Positions 1-10,930 of a DNA stretch of 64,000 nucleotides are shown in pieces (the stretch's first letter is position 1; each line of letters begins with the position of its first letter). The stretch comes from Pipra filicauda (lineage: Eukaryota; Chordata; Aves; Passeriformes; Pipridae), in assembly GCF_003945595.2 (NCBI RefSeq), contig NW_024104367.1, forward strand, positions 1-64,000, in the 5' to 3' direction. Made by a program: the position numbers and the translations under genes. A model generated the notes under the pieces. It did no database searches. It was not told the DNA's origin and was given only the letters and a program-made list of their open reading frames with translations.

Positions 1-216
1 GCTCAAGCAGTGCAACCAACAAGCATTATTTTAGCATTGAACTGTATTTTTTTCCCCCAAGTATATAACTATAGATACATTGTGTATGTAGGTGTGCATA
101 TATATGTGTGTGTCTGTGCACAGTACCCTTAGAGAAATACATAAAACATTTTAGTAGCTATATAAAATAATCACTTTGTGTTGTGTTTCCAAGTGTCTTA
201 TGTGTCAGCGTGAGGG

Positions 217-239
217 GTGTCTGTCTGCCAGACAGACAC
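217..239. repeat. Perfect inverted repeat, 11-bp arms with 1-base centre
   Basis: GTGTCTGTCTG at 217-227 and CAGACAGACAC at 229-239 are exact reverse complements around a single C. It contains repeated CAGA/GTCT boxes of the kind bound by SMAD proteins; any binding is inference. Confidence 0.95.
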
Positions 240-444
240 ATAAATTGAGGCACAGAAAGAGATGAAATGAAAAAAGATCGAGAATTTTATTAACCCAAAG
301 CCCCATTCAGCAGCTTTAGGGACACAGTTTTGTTGCCAATGGAGCAGTTACAGTGCCTGATCCTGCTGCAATATTTTCTGCTCCCACTGAGAAGCTTTCC
401 TCCTGCTCCATCCTGCAACAGAGGTATCAGATATAAAATTACAA

Positions 445-535
445 TCTGGTCTAGTGGAAGGTTCCCTTCCACTTGGGATGAGATAATCTGTAAGGTCCCT
501 TCCAACCCAAACTGTTCTATGATTCTAATAAATAC
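445..535 (+). mobile_element. CR1 LINE, 3' end fragment
   Basis: About 90 bases matching the CR1 3' tail in sense orientation: CTGGTCTAGTGGAAGG, then AAGGTCCCTTCCAACCCAAA and TTCTATGATTCTAATAAA at the end. Somewhat diverged in the middle. Non-autonomous remnant with no coding capacity. Confidence 0.85.
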
Positions 536-1814
536 AGAGATTATTTTAAGTGGATAGCAAGGATATATAGTCAAAGAGTTACACACCTCTTCTTCCATTT
601 CTAATTCGTAAAACTCATTATATATTGAATATTTTAATATTCGGATCTTCTCTCATTCAAGATTGCTGACCCTCTTTTTTTTTCTTTGTTGTTGGGAGAT
701 GAAATGACTGTGTACAGTGCTCTTCTCACACTTGTCAAATGGCAAGATGATGGATAAGGAGGAAAAAAAGAGATGCTCATGCTTGTCAGTGATGCTGGTA
801 TCCTGCTAAAAGCAAAACACATTATATTTACTTGTGAAGACACCCCTGAGTCCAGCTGTGAGATCATAGAGTGATTGTGCAGCTCTTAGAAACCCAGAAC
901 ATCTCTTACTGCCGTTGTCCAGATTTCCTTTTCAGAGGAAGTACATTTTCCCTGGACTGGTCCGAGCCATTTTCCCAATCTACCCATCCAAGCAATATAC
1001 ACAAAACCATATAAACACCTGCTTCCCTCTCTGCATTCAGCAGGGGCTGCAACATGGAGAGGGCTGGGAGGAGCTGGTTTATGCATGAGCTGCTGTGCCT
1101 GCTCAGCAAAAGCAGATTATTCTCATGCAGATGGGTTGTGTTCTCGAAAAGTGCACCTTGGTGGATTCCCTCTCCGGTCTCTTCCCTCCGTATTTTGCAG
1201 GACTCAAGGAAAATGACAAGTACCAAAGGATCAAAGTCATTTATTGCTGTTGTAACTGCATGGAGTGTAGTTCTATTATTCAGAGGCTTGCTGCTCGTGT
1301 CTTGGACTGTGTTCACATTGATCTTTTCCCTAGGTTTTGGAAGGGACTGGTCAAACTCAATCTTTGTTGGCTCAGCCCTAACTTCTTGTTATTTTCTAAA
1401 GCATTAAGAAATTATTCAGTGCTGATCAGACTTAAAATAAAAAATCCATGAGAATTAAGACGTGGTGCAAAGAGCTGGTTCCTCTGGTTTGAAACGCAGG
1501 ATGCTCTGAATAGTTCACCAGGAGCTGTCCTTGCTGAGTCGTGGCCAAATCTGCTTTTTCATGTTGATCAACACCTGAACAGGAGCATTTATGGACTCAG
1601 ATGGAGCTCAACTGGAGCCACAATATTCCCAAATGGCATTAGGGTCTTGCAATTTGCTCTCTTCACCCCTTGCAAAAAGAAAATGAGAGGAGGAGGAGGA
1701 GAATAAGGAGGCAAGATGATGAGCTCTGTGGTGCCTTATATGTGAATATTGCCCTGGAAAGGAAACTTCCCTTGAGTGTCCCATGAGCCCATGGACCAGG
1801 GCCATGTCTGCTGT
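536..1814. other. Unique, non-coding
   Basis: No repeat or gene recognised. Overlapping frames around 906-1451 on both strands lack family signals, and their overlap argues for chance. Read as upstream TSNARE1 intron. Confidence 0.5.
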
Positions 1815-1975
1815 TGCCCAGAGGGGTTGTGGATGCCCCATCCCTGGAAGTGTTTGAGGCAAGGTTGGATGGGGCCCTGAGCAACCTGGTCTAGGGAGTG
1901 GCATCCCTGTCCATGGCAGGGATTTGGAACTAGAACATCTTTAAGGTCCCTTCCAACCCAAACCATTCTATGAGA
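1815..1975 (+). mobile_element. CR1 LINE, 3' end fragment
   Basis: Sense CR1 tail from TTGCCCAGAGGGGTTGTGGA through CCATCCCTGGAAGTGTTTGA, GCAACCTGGTCTAG and GGTCCCTTCCAACCCAAACC to ATTCTATGA. About 160 bases, moderately young looking. Confidence 0.92.
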
Positions 1976-2824
1976 GGTTCCACAGTTTCTGATGTTCCTC
2001 TCTGAGGTTTCTCTGTACATACAGTGCCTTAGGATGAGCTGTTGGACCTATCAAGGAGATGTGGTACCTCAATAAATGATGATACAGGCAGCATTTTATT
2101 CATAAATGATGGTGCAGATGAAGGCACAAAGAGGGGAGTAGGATCTGAAGGAGGCATTAAATCTGGCATTTGTAGAGTGGGAAAATCACCAGCATTGAGG
2201 GGGAGCTGGAACATGATGGACTGTTTATTGTGAGAGAGGAGAGATTTATGACAAGCATGTGAACGGCTCAGTGTTTTCCCCATTGCCTCCTGTTTTCATG
2301 GAGGAACAGAGTTTCCAGCTGAAATCAAAGTTTGCCTAAGCAAGAACAAAACAGTGCTCAGAGAAACCAGTAAAAAATAAATTACACAAGTAAGGAACCT
2401 CATATTATATTTTAAACTACCCTTGGCACAGTGTAAGATGATTGTAAAATTGCAAAGATGCCTAGAAAACACAAGCTCTGAATAATTCCTGGGTGAAATG
2501 AAGAACAGGATTGACTTCAAAAGAATGCTGTACATAATAAAGTGGAATAAAATACAGAAAGCTGACTCCAGCCTTTCATTTGTACCCATAAACATTCATG
2601 TTTGGTTTTTTTTTCAAAAATCACCCCCTTTCTTCATGGAAATATGACTGCATGGATTTTATAGCCCAATGCCTTCCACCTTGGTGGATGCAGTAGCATC
2701 TATGCTCTGACCTACCTGTCCTATCACTTGTATCCTGTGATTTGTTATTTACTGTACTTGTAAATTTGCTGTATTTTCTTGCCCACTCTTCTTAAATATT
2801 TTTCTGGTTCAAAGATTTGGTCTT
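1976..2824. other. Unique, non-coding
   Basis: AT-rich, no repeat family or coding region recognised. Contains a short T run near 2606. Confidence 0.5.
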
Positions 2825-3222
2825 ATGAGAAGGTGAGGGAGCTGGGGAAGTTTAACCTGGAGGAAATGAGGTTCAGGGAAGACCTTATTGCTCCCTACAA
2901 CTGTCTGAAAAGAGGGTTTAGTGAGGTGGGGGTTGGTCTCTTTTTCGAGGTAAAAAGTGACAGGATGAGATGAAATAGCCTCAAGTTGCACCAGGGGAGG
3001 TTTAGAGTGGATATTAGGAAAAATTTTCATGGAAGGGATTGTCAACAATTGAAACAGACTCCCCAGGGAAGTGGTGGTGTCACCATCCTTGGAAATGTTT
3101 AAAAAATGTGTGGATGTGGCACATGGGGATGTGATTTAATGGTGAATATGGTGGTGGTACTGGTTAATGGTTGGACTTGGTGATCTTAAAGGTCTTTTCT
3201 AACCTTCTGTGATCTAATATAA
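2825..3222 (+). mobile_element. CR1 LINE, 3' end (second family)
   Basis: About 400 bases of a sense CR1 3' end: GAGGGAGCTGGGGAAGTTTA, then GACAGGATGAGATGAAATAG, GTGGATATTAGGAAAAATTT, and a tail GGTTGGACTTGGTGATCTTA, CTTTTCTAACC. The tail differs from the CCCTTCCAACCCAAACC type at 1815, so at least two CR1 subfamilies are present in the window. Confidence 0.92.
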
Positions 3223-6200
3223 TCACATATTGTGAAATTTTGAATTAAATGCTGTTTTCATGGATACCCTAGTTCCCTATGACCACTGGTGAGTGGTTTT
3301 CTAAAAGATTCACTTAACTGAAGCTTTAAGATCCAAGCAAAGCTCACAGGTGTAAGTAGGTGTCAATTCACCTGGGGCTTGTCTGAGGTTTATGTGCAGC
3401 CATTTGTGTACATAAGTTTTTTCAGTATTTAAAGAGGTGCTGCTTGGTATATAAATGTCTGAGGGCTTGGGAATAATGCTCACTGTTTGTAATGAGTTGT
3501 ATTTTCCTTCAGTTGTGGGTCAGGATTATGTTCTGGGTTTGTTTTTTGGGGTTTTTCAAGGACTGGAGTAATTTTTAATCCAATTTACTTGTCACAGCTG
3601 TGATTACTCAATATGGGAAACAACAATGAACAGATTATTTGTAATCCCTTCTTAATCATTTTCTCCTCTTTAGTTTTTTTGCTGTTAACACATGGCTGCA
3701 GAGTCTGAGCTATGTATTGTGGAACATTTAACTCTGACTTCTGAAATCCACATTGGTGAGAATAAGGAACAAAACATTTATACATTTAACCATAAAACCT
3801 GAAGTCTGGCCTCATGGCCATCCCAATCCCTATTTTATTCAGGATGTGGTGTTAAGAAAAAAAAATGTTTTCTTTGTGTATAATCCATCATTATTTTATT
3901 ATTAAACAATTTGTCGCAATGCCTTTAAATTGCTGCAGTGCAGAATGAATAATTTGGGGTGTCACCACTTTCCTTCTTGTTCTTGAGTTTTCAGGGGGAG
4001 AAACAGAGGAGCCCTGACCACCTCCGTGCCCCGAAAAAGCACCTGACACTGATTGAGGCTTTATGCTTTTAGATGATGTTGGCATCTCTCTTTTTAAAGA
4101 TGTAGGTAGAATAGTCCGTGTTATTTTTACCATCCAGTTTCCAAGCACCTCTATAAGAGGAAAACTGGAATGCTTGGGTAAAAATGGGCATATGAAACCT
4201 GTTGTCCCGCCCTCTGCTCATTCCCAATCTCCAGATTTGTCCTTTGTCCTCTGACAGAGGGGTTACTGCCTTTCCTGGGTGTAAAACTCTCCTTAATGTG
4301 GTAATTAGGGGCTGCCTGATTTAAACACACTAAAAAAGTCCCACCATCATTTATTTGCTTATTTATTTTGGGGGATTTATTAATATGTTTGCTTTGATTA
4401 ATAACCTGACTGGTTTGAAAATGTGCAAATGGCTGCAGTCCCTCCAGGATGTCCCTGCCCCATCCTGGGTCTCTTCTATTCCTCAGATAAAAAGCTCTGT
4501 TGTTTTTCAAATTTGTTTGTGTAAATTGTTGTGAAAATTTACATTCAAACAACAAACGAAGAAACAAAACAAATTATATAATAGCATGCAGAAAATGTTC
4601 TATAAAAATTAATCTGGTCTAGCCTTCACACTGGTGAAGTAGCTGGGCTTAAATTTGGTCTTTGACTTGAGTTCTTACCTAAAGCCAGTATTTCTGGGGA
4701 AAATATTACCAGTGAAATTCCAAGCCTAAAATATTTCATCGTGGCCTGAGCATTTGGGTTTGGCACACTCCTGAATTTATCTCTATCCTGCCTCCATTGC
4801 AGTGATGTCCGAGCTCCTGGTATTTATTACGGTTTTAGTCAGCAGTCCTTTGAATTGCAAAATAAGGTTTGTAAAACTCCTCCAGTGTTTACTTCACTGG
4901 GGCAGCAGCTGTGCTAGGAGCAGTTGTATTAGTAATAAGGATGAGAAAGATTGCTGGAAGGTATTTTAGTCACTGTCAGAATCACTATTTCACTTTCCAA
5001 ACAGGGCTGTGTCTCTCAGGTCAGCACTTGAGCAGTGTCTGGGGACTGAGGGATCCAACAAAGCACACTGAGCTCATCAATTCACATGGAAATGTGTCCC
5101 TGGCATCTTCCAGGCACCCCAACCTTGCAAGACCATGGGGCTGTCCATTATTCCCCAAATCTTTTTGGGCAAAAGAGAGCACATTAATTATGTGAAATAG
5201 TGTTTTTATTGTTATTCCACTGAATGTTTTCACAGTCTGCTTGTCCAAGTTATCTAATTACTACAGAAAGGTTCATTAATAATACAGTTAAAATTGTTAT
5301 TGCTGGTACTTTTGTTTTGTTGGTTCCTAGTTATTCAGGTTTTCTGTTCTCTTTTGCCTCTCTAAAGTTGGTTTTATCACAAGGTAGAACTTCTCTCATG
5401 ACCACTGATGAACCACAATGAATTGTGTTTACAGACTAAGATGTCTGGTACTCTCAGATGTGATTACACTCATCCGTACCTCATTTTAATCTAGGTCTTA
5501 GACAGAATAGCTGCTTGTTATTGCTATAAACTGACACAAAACTAGAACAAATCTGGGCAGTGGCAAATGTCCAGACAGTTGTAATTGCAGCTAAAATAAG
5601 CTCAGATGAGCTCAGGTCAAGACAAGCTCAGTCGAGTCCTCGAGACCCTACACTGTGAGGTCAGGCCAAACCCTGTGGCTTTTTACTAAATAACATTAAA
5701 ATCAAATTTAGTGACTGCTTTTCTGGTCAGACTGGCAAGGAGAAACAACAAATTTTGGTGTGATTAATGAAAAAATGTGACTTGTTGATTTGTAGGAAGT
5801 GGGCGAATTACAATAACCCAGAGTATCCCAGAAAACAGGATTGAGACCAATCTTGAGACCGTGTTATAAGAGTTAAGGTCAGGATAATAAATGACACTGT
5901 GTTTTGCCCAGTCCTTCCAGATTTGGGAAACAATTTTGAAATAGGGAATGAACGACTCTGACTGACCAATATGCCCCTAATTACAAAAGGTTGTGAGGAC
6001 CAAGCATTATAGTTCTAAAAAGGCATAATCCTGTTGACACATTTGGAGTGTAGCCCCTCTTTTCCAGGGTTATTCAGTAAATCTGAGGGCAAGCAACAAA
6101 TGATACTTGTTATTCAGTGTTTCAATACATAGCACAAGCAACAAAAAGTCTTCCATAGCTTCCAAAGCCAAAAACTCTTCTTCTTCAAGTGGGTGTAAAT

Positions 6201-7917
6201 AACATTGGCACATGTGTGTGTCCTTGAACAAAAAGAAGGATGTGCACTGGAGAAAAAGCACTGAGGACTTGCATAGTTTAATTAGCACTGGGTTTATGTT
6301 TCTTTTTCAATTTGGGGTGTAGGCAGTGCTCACTATTTTGTCATGCCTGATAAATTTCAATTTACTCCCACTAAAAAATAATATCAAAGGGAAACATAAA
6401 ATACAAGTTCTGTCATTTTTCCATACAAAGATTCCCTTCATGCTGCCTGTTCTCTTTTGTCTGTATCAGCTGGGTCTAGATATGGCCTCAGTCTGGTACA
6501 GTGATTCTGAAAGATGAGATATAAACCTTGGTGTATACTTGGGGTTATAAAGCTGAACTTAAGCTTGACTTATCTGTGTTCTATTTAGGTCATTGAAACT
6601 ATGTGACTGCTAGGAGGTTTGAAGGCAGAGGGAGAAAGGAAGTGGGGAGGGAGAGGAGACCAGGAAATGGATGCTGTGTGCTGATTTCCCTGCATGAAAG
6701 CCAGGTCTTCACAAATTTGTTGCACCAGGAGATTCAATAACTACTTGTAGTTTAACAGCCAGCCCCATTGAGCCTAATCAAATGTCCCATCCAACCTAAA
6801 TTAATCCATGTTTCTAAGATAAAATAAAAAATACTGGTATTTTCCAAGGTCTTATTTCTTTTGCCCAGACACATGGACAGCTATGTTGCAGAGAAACACC
6901 GTCACACAGAATTTGATGAGGCCACCTTAATAAAATATTTTCTTGCCCAAAGGATTATACTGATCGTGTGCAAATCTCAATAATGCAGATTTAATCTGGT
7001 TTATCCTCCCCCTCTTGTGGATTCAGCTTTGTTGTGTTTTGTCCCACCTTCCCACGCTGGTTTTTAGCCTTTGCTTTCAGAAATAGCAAGATTTTCAATC
7101 AAAGAGTGTTCTGTCTGTCCCATAGCTTCTCATTCAGCCTGTTTTAAGTCAGCATCTGACTCCCTCACTTCTCCCAAAAAACCTTTCCAGAGAAGGAAAA
7201 GTAGAGGCTGTTCATGGCCTCCCTGCTGTCACCACCAGCTGATGCTTGTTTGGAGAGGTTTTTGGTAGGTTTTCTCTTTACCTTCTGGGAGTCTTCTGGA
7301 GTTTTCTTCATTTTTTGATGCTTTTTCCAATTCCAGTTCTTGTTTTACCTCAAAGGATCTTTCAGTGTCCTCCCCTGACACTTTTGATTGTCCTGGCACT
7401 GAACTAAACTATTAGGAAATTATTGAACTAATGAGAGTTAAAACATTTTGTCTTTCTCTGCCTGGCAGGGTGGTATTCAAACTTTGTATAATCATCTGCA
7501 CACACTGAATCCTAAATTTCATATAAAAATATAATTTGTTAATTAAACTTTCTCTGTCATGAACATTGGGCTAATGCTTGTGGCTCATTACTCGTGTGGG
7601 GACAGTCTGGGTGGGGATCAATCACTGGGATACAAAAGGGTTTGTGGAGACAGAGCTCCATAATCCAGTTTTTGAGGGATATGGGAGGAGAAGGCTTTTT
7701 CTCCCCAGGGGCTACTTCAAAGCACAGTGTGAGCTAATGCAGTGCCAGGCTGAGAGCCCTGTGAGTATTCACAGAAGACAAATAGGATGGTGCTGATCTC
7801 TGAAGAGGAGGGAAAAGGGACACTTCTGCAACCCAGTTAGGGTTGCACTGTGGCTTTTTCCATGAAGAAATGTCTCTTATAAAATCACAGACTGCTACCA
7901 GCCAGCTGCAGCCATGG
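3223..7917. other. Unique, non-coding
   Basis: Some 4.7 kb with no recognised repeat, gene or RNA. AT-rich. A small cluster of GAGCTCAG/AAGCTCAG words with a TCGAG…CTCGAG inverted motif occurs near 5598-5645. All open frames are short and without family features. Confidence 0.5.
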
Positions 7918-8010
7918 GAATCAGAGAATCAAGGAATCATTTAATTTGGAGAAGACCTAGAAAAGTTCATTGAGTCCAATCTTTAGATCATCAAGACTAA
8001 CCTTTAATAT
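7918..8010 (-). mobile_element. CR1 LINE, 3' end fragment (old)
   Basis: Antisense CR1 tail: AATCAGAGAATCAAGGAATC, GGAGAAGACCTAGAAAAG and GATCATCAAGACTAACC correspond to the reverse complement of the GATGATCTTGAAGGTCTTTTCC end. Strongly diverged, so an older insertion; the internal boundary is uncertain. Confidence 0.65.
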
Positions 8011-9112
8011 TTTTCCTGGTGTTATTTTCAAGACAAGAGGCTGGTGGAAAACACAAGGCCATTTTCTTGCACAATCCCAGCTGGACCATCAGGGATTAGG
8101 GCTGGAAATCACAAACTCACCCCACTTCCCAGAGGAGCCTTCACCAGAGTCCATCAGTGAAGCCCCTCATTGGGCCACTCGTGGCCAAACCATCACTTTG
8201 TCTTACACAAAATACACAGAAGGGTAAAAAAAATTGAAGCCTGTTAAACCTTTATATTTGACTTGTAACCTCAGGTGTTATTTCCCCAGGGGTGCAGCCC
8301 TGTGAGATCTGGGCTCATCTCAAACACACCACGAGCAAGCCACAAGCTGACTGCTGGCTCTGCCAAGCCCTGAATGTTGGGTTTCACCTGAAATGAGCCC
8401 TGTGGGCTCAATGAAGCTCTTGGGGGAGTAAAGCTTGTTTGTGCTGAGGATTTAATGTGTTCAGAGTGCTGAATACAGCAAAATAAAATCAGCAGGGCTA
8501 AAGCAACCAAACTTTCCTGCCTGAGCAACCAGACATTTCCATGCTCCCTCGATACATCTCTCACCATCTTCCACTCCCTCCAAGGTTGTGACATGCCAGC
8601 CTGGGTGGACACAAACTCTGTGGTTCATCCAAAATGCCAAGGTTTTTGTGACCTTTTGTGGCCGCCTCTCAGAGACCAAATTTGAGGTCCTCAGCACGCT
8701 CTGCCCCTTCCTCCCCTTCATGCACAGCTGAGTTGTGTTGGCATCCATCTCCTCACCTCAGCACCTCCTCCACAGACTGGACAGAGGACAAGGCAGTGAG
8801 GGGGACCTGCCAGTTCTTCAAATGAGTTTCCTCTACCGAGCCTCAAATTGGAGGTGGCTTTTCTTTTCACATTAATTTTCTTGTATTAATGGAAAGGAAA
8901 AGAACAGTTGTGGTGCTGTGTGTGTGTGAGCAGCCTTAATGCTGGATTTACAGAGCAAGTCAGAAAGGCAGGACTTTATGCATGGGTTCATAAAGTGAGG
9001 AGGAGGAGGACCGTGTCAGCAGGCCATGCTTAGGTTTTGCCTTGTAAAATGGGTGTTTCATTACTGTGCTGTTCAGCAAGGCCTGGTCTAGCTCAGACTG
9101 AGTGTTAAGAGT
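8011..9112. other. Unique, non-coding
   Basis: No gene or repeat recognised. The minus-strand frames at 8271-8748 overlap one another and show no family signature. Confidence 0.5.
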
Positions 9113-9239
9113 TGGCATCTTTTATTAGACCAAGTGTTAGAGTTGTAAAAATAGATAAGTTTTCTTTAGATGTACAGGAACTGTCTTGTAGGCCTAAAGC
9201 TTCTTCCAACTCTACAACTTGTTTTGATAAAAAAGGTTT
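9113..9239. mobile_element. Palindromic MITE-like element
   Basis: The left end CATCTTTTATTAGACCAA…TTAGAGTTG (about 9117-9144) is an imperfect inverted copy of the right end CCAACTCTACAACTTG…TTTTGATAAAAAAGG (about 9207-9236). The whole is about 125 bases, with long terminal inverted repeats and no coding capacity. The word ATCTTTTATTRGACCAA is familiar to me from reptile and bird repeats, but I cannot name the family with confidence. Confidence 0.55.
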
Positions 9240-9373
9240 CCTTTGCCTAAAGGTGTCTTCCACATGTTCTCAGATCAGCACAACCCCAGCAATTTACTAT
9301 TTGTTACCCTGAGAAGGGGGGGAGATTGTCCAGGGTGTTTTAGAATATAACCCTCCTTTTTCTGCAGGTAGTT

Positions 9374-9439
9374 GGACTGCTGTGATTCCAGGTTAGGACT
9401 GTTGTGATTCCAGGTTAGGACTGTCGTGATTCCAGATGA
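9374..9439. repeat. 22-bp tandem repeat, three copies
   Basis: Three adjacent copies of GGACTGYTGTGATTCCAGGT plus two bases, at 9374-9395, 9396-9417 and 9418-9439. The first two differ at one base; the third is slightly more diverged. Confidence 0.93.
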
Positions 9440-9894
9440 GGTCCTGGGACTTCAGGATATCCCATTGGGAAACTCGCAGGCTGCTCTGCAAATACATCCC
9501 TTCATTTGAAAATGTAACTTAAAGGATGGAAAATCTGAGGCAGGTTTTAGACTGTAGGGCTGTCACCTGAAGTATTGTATCCTTCTCTTCTCTGGGCCTG
9601 GGTGGTTGAAGCCAAGAGGAGGAGGAGGACAATAAATTACTGGGGGGCATAGATTACCAAAGGGAGAAAAGGAGATTGTGTCATGTTAAAAGTCAGAGGG
9701 AAAAATAGCAGCTGATCTTTGTTCTGTTGAGCAGAGAGAGCCAAGGTGTGTTTACAGGGAGTGGTGACAACTGTAATGACGGGTTGCAGTGAACTCCCAG
9801 GTGTGAGTCCTTCAGTCCAATGGCACTGAGATGTTAAATGGTCTAAGAAATAATAATAACTATAGGATGGCATCATGTCTGTCTCATGCAGCAT

Positions 9895-10000
9895 CCGAAC
9901 CTCTCCAAACCTCTCCCAACCTCTCCGAACCTCTCCCAACCTCTCCGAACCTCTCCGAACCTCTCCTCTCCGAACTTCTCCGAACCTCTCCGAACCTCCC
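9895..10000. repeat. Minisatellite, 10-bp unit CTCTCCGAAC
   Basis: About ten head-to-tail copies of CTCTCCGAAC, with variants CTCTCCCAAC and CTCTCCAAAC and a partial CTCTC insertion near 9961. The unit contains no stop in any plus frame, so three overlapping plus-strand open frames rich in Ser-Pro-Leu-Thr-Asn arise as artefacts. Each consensus unit carries one CpG. Confidence 0.95.
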
Positions 10001-10449
10001 CTCCCCTCTGGTATAACACCTTTCCTGATGCTTTCCATCCTACTCCAAAGCCAGCAGGAATTGTCTAAAAGCCATCCCAGCTCTCCTTAAGCGCTGTCTG
10101 ACGGGAGAAGCAAATTAGTCGCCTCAACATTTTCCTGGAATTGAGCAGCAAATTGCTGCCTAAAGGCTCTCCCTGCAGATCAGCAGGTCAGGAACATCAG
10201 CACTTCCTTGCATCCCCACCCCCGGCCCCAGCCCTGAGCAGAGGTGGTACTGACGTGGGAGGTGATTGCCAGCACAAAAGGAAGAGTAGATGACACAAAA
10301 GCTTGTTTTTCAACCAGCAAAAAGTGGAGGTTTAGGGAAACGGTAAAAGCAGGAAAACAGCACTGGAGTTGTATTTGGGACTGTGGAGAAACTGCAAGGT
10401 TCTGGGGGTTGGTAGCTTGTGTTCTTGAAAGGATTTCTTTGGGGTTTGG

Positions 10450-10930
10450 GGGCCTCAAGGCAAGGAAGGTGTGGACCTGTTGGAACAAGTCAAGAGAAGG
10501 GCCACAAAGATGCTCCGAGGGCTGGAGCCCCTCTGCTCTGGAGATTGGCTGGGAGAGCTGGGGGTGTTCACATGGAGAAGAAAAGGCTCCAGGGAGACCT
10601 GAGAGCCCCTTCCAGTGCCTAAAGGGGCTCCAGGAGAACTGGAGAGGAACTTGGGACAAGGGCCTGGAGTGACAGGACATGGGGGAATGGCTTCACATTG
10701 AGAGAGGGCAGGGTTAGATGGGATATCAGGAAGAAATTCTTCCCTGTGAGGGTGGTGAGGCCCTGGCCCAGGTTGCCCAGAGAAGCTGTGGCTGCCTCAT
10801 CTCTGGAAGTGTTCAGGGCCATGCTGGACGGGGCTTGGAGCAACCTGGTCTAGTGGAAGGTGTCCCTGCCCGTGACAGGGGATGGAATTAGATGATCTTT
10901 TAAGTCCAAGCCAAACCATTCTGTGATTGA
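10450..10930 (+). mobile_element. CR1 LINE, 3' end, about 480 bases
   Basis: Sense CR1 from GTGGACCTGTTGGAACAAGT through GGCTGGGAGAGCTGGGGG, GGAGTGACAGGACATGGG, AGGAAGAAATTCTTCCCTGT and CCCAGAGAAGCTGTGGCTGC to the tail AAACCATTCTGTGATTGA. Well conserved. Frames on both strands here are repeat-derived. Confidence 0.95.

Noticed and set aside
9637..10090. Repetitive-peptide frames in three plus frames and one minus frame
   Set aside because: All are produced by the stop-free 10-bp minisatellite unit.
10180..10680. 166-codon minus-strand frame and the overlapping 142-codon plus frame
   Set aside because: They overlap each other, run partly through CR1 and show no recognised domain or splice signals.
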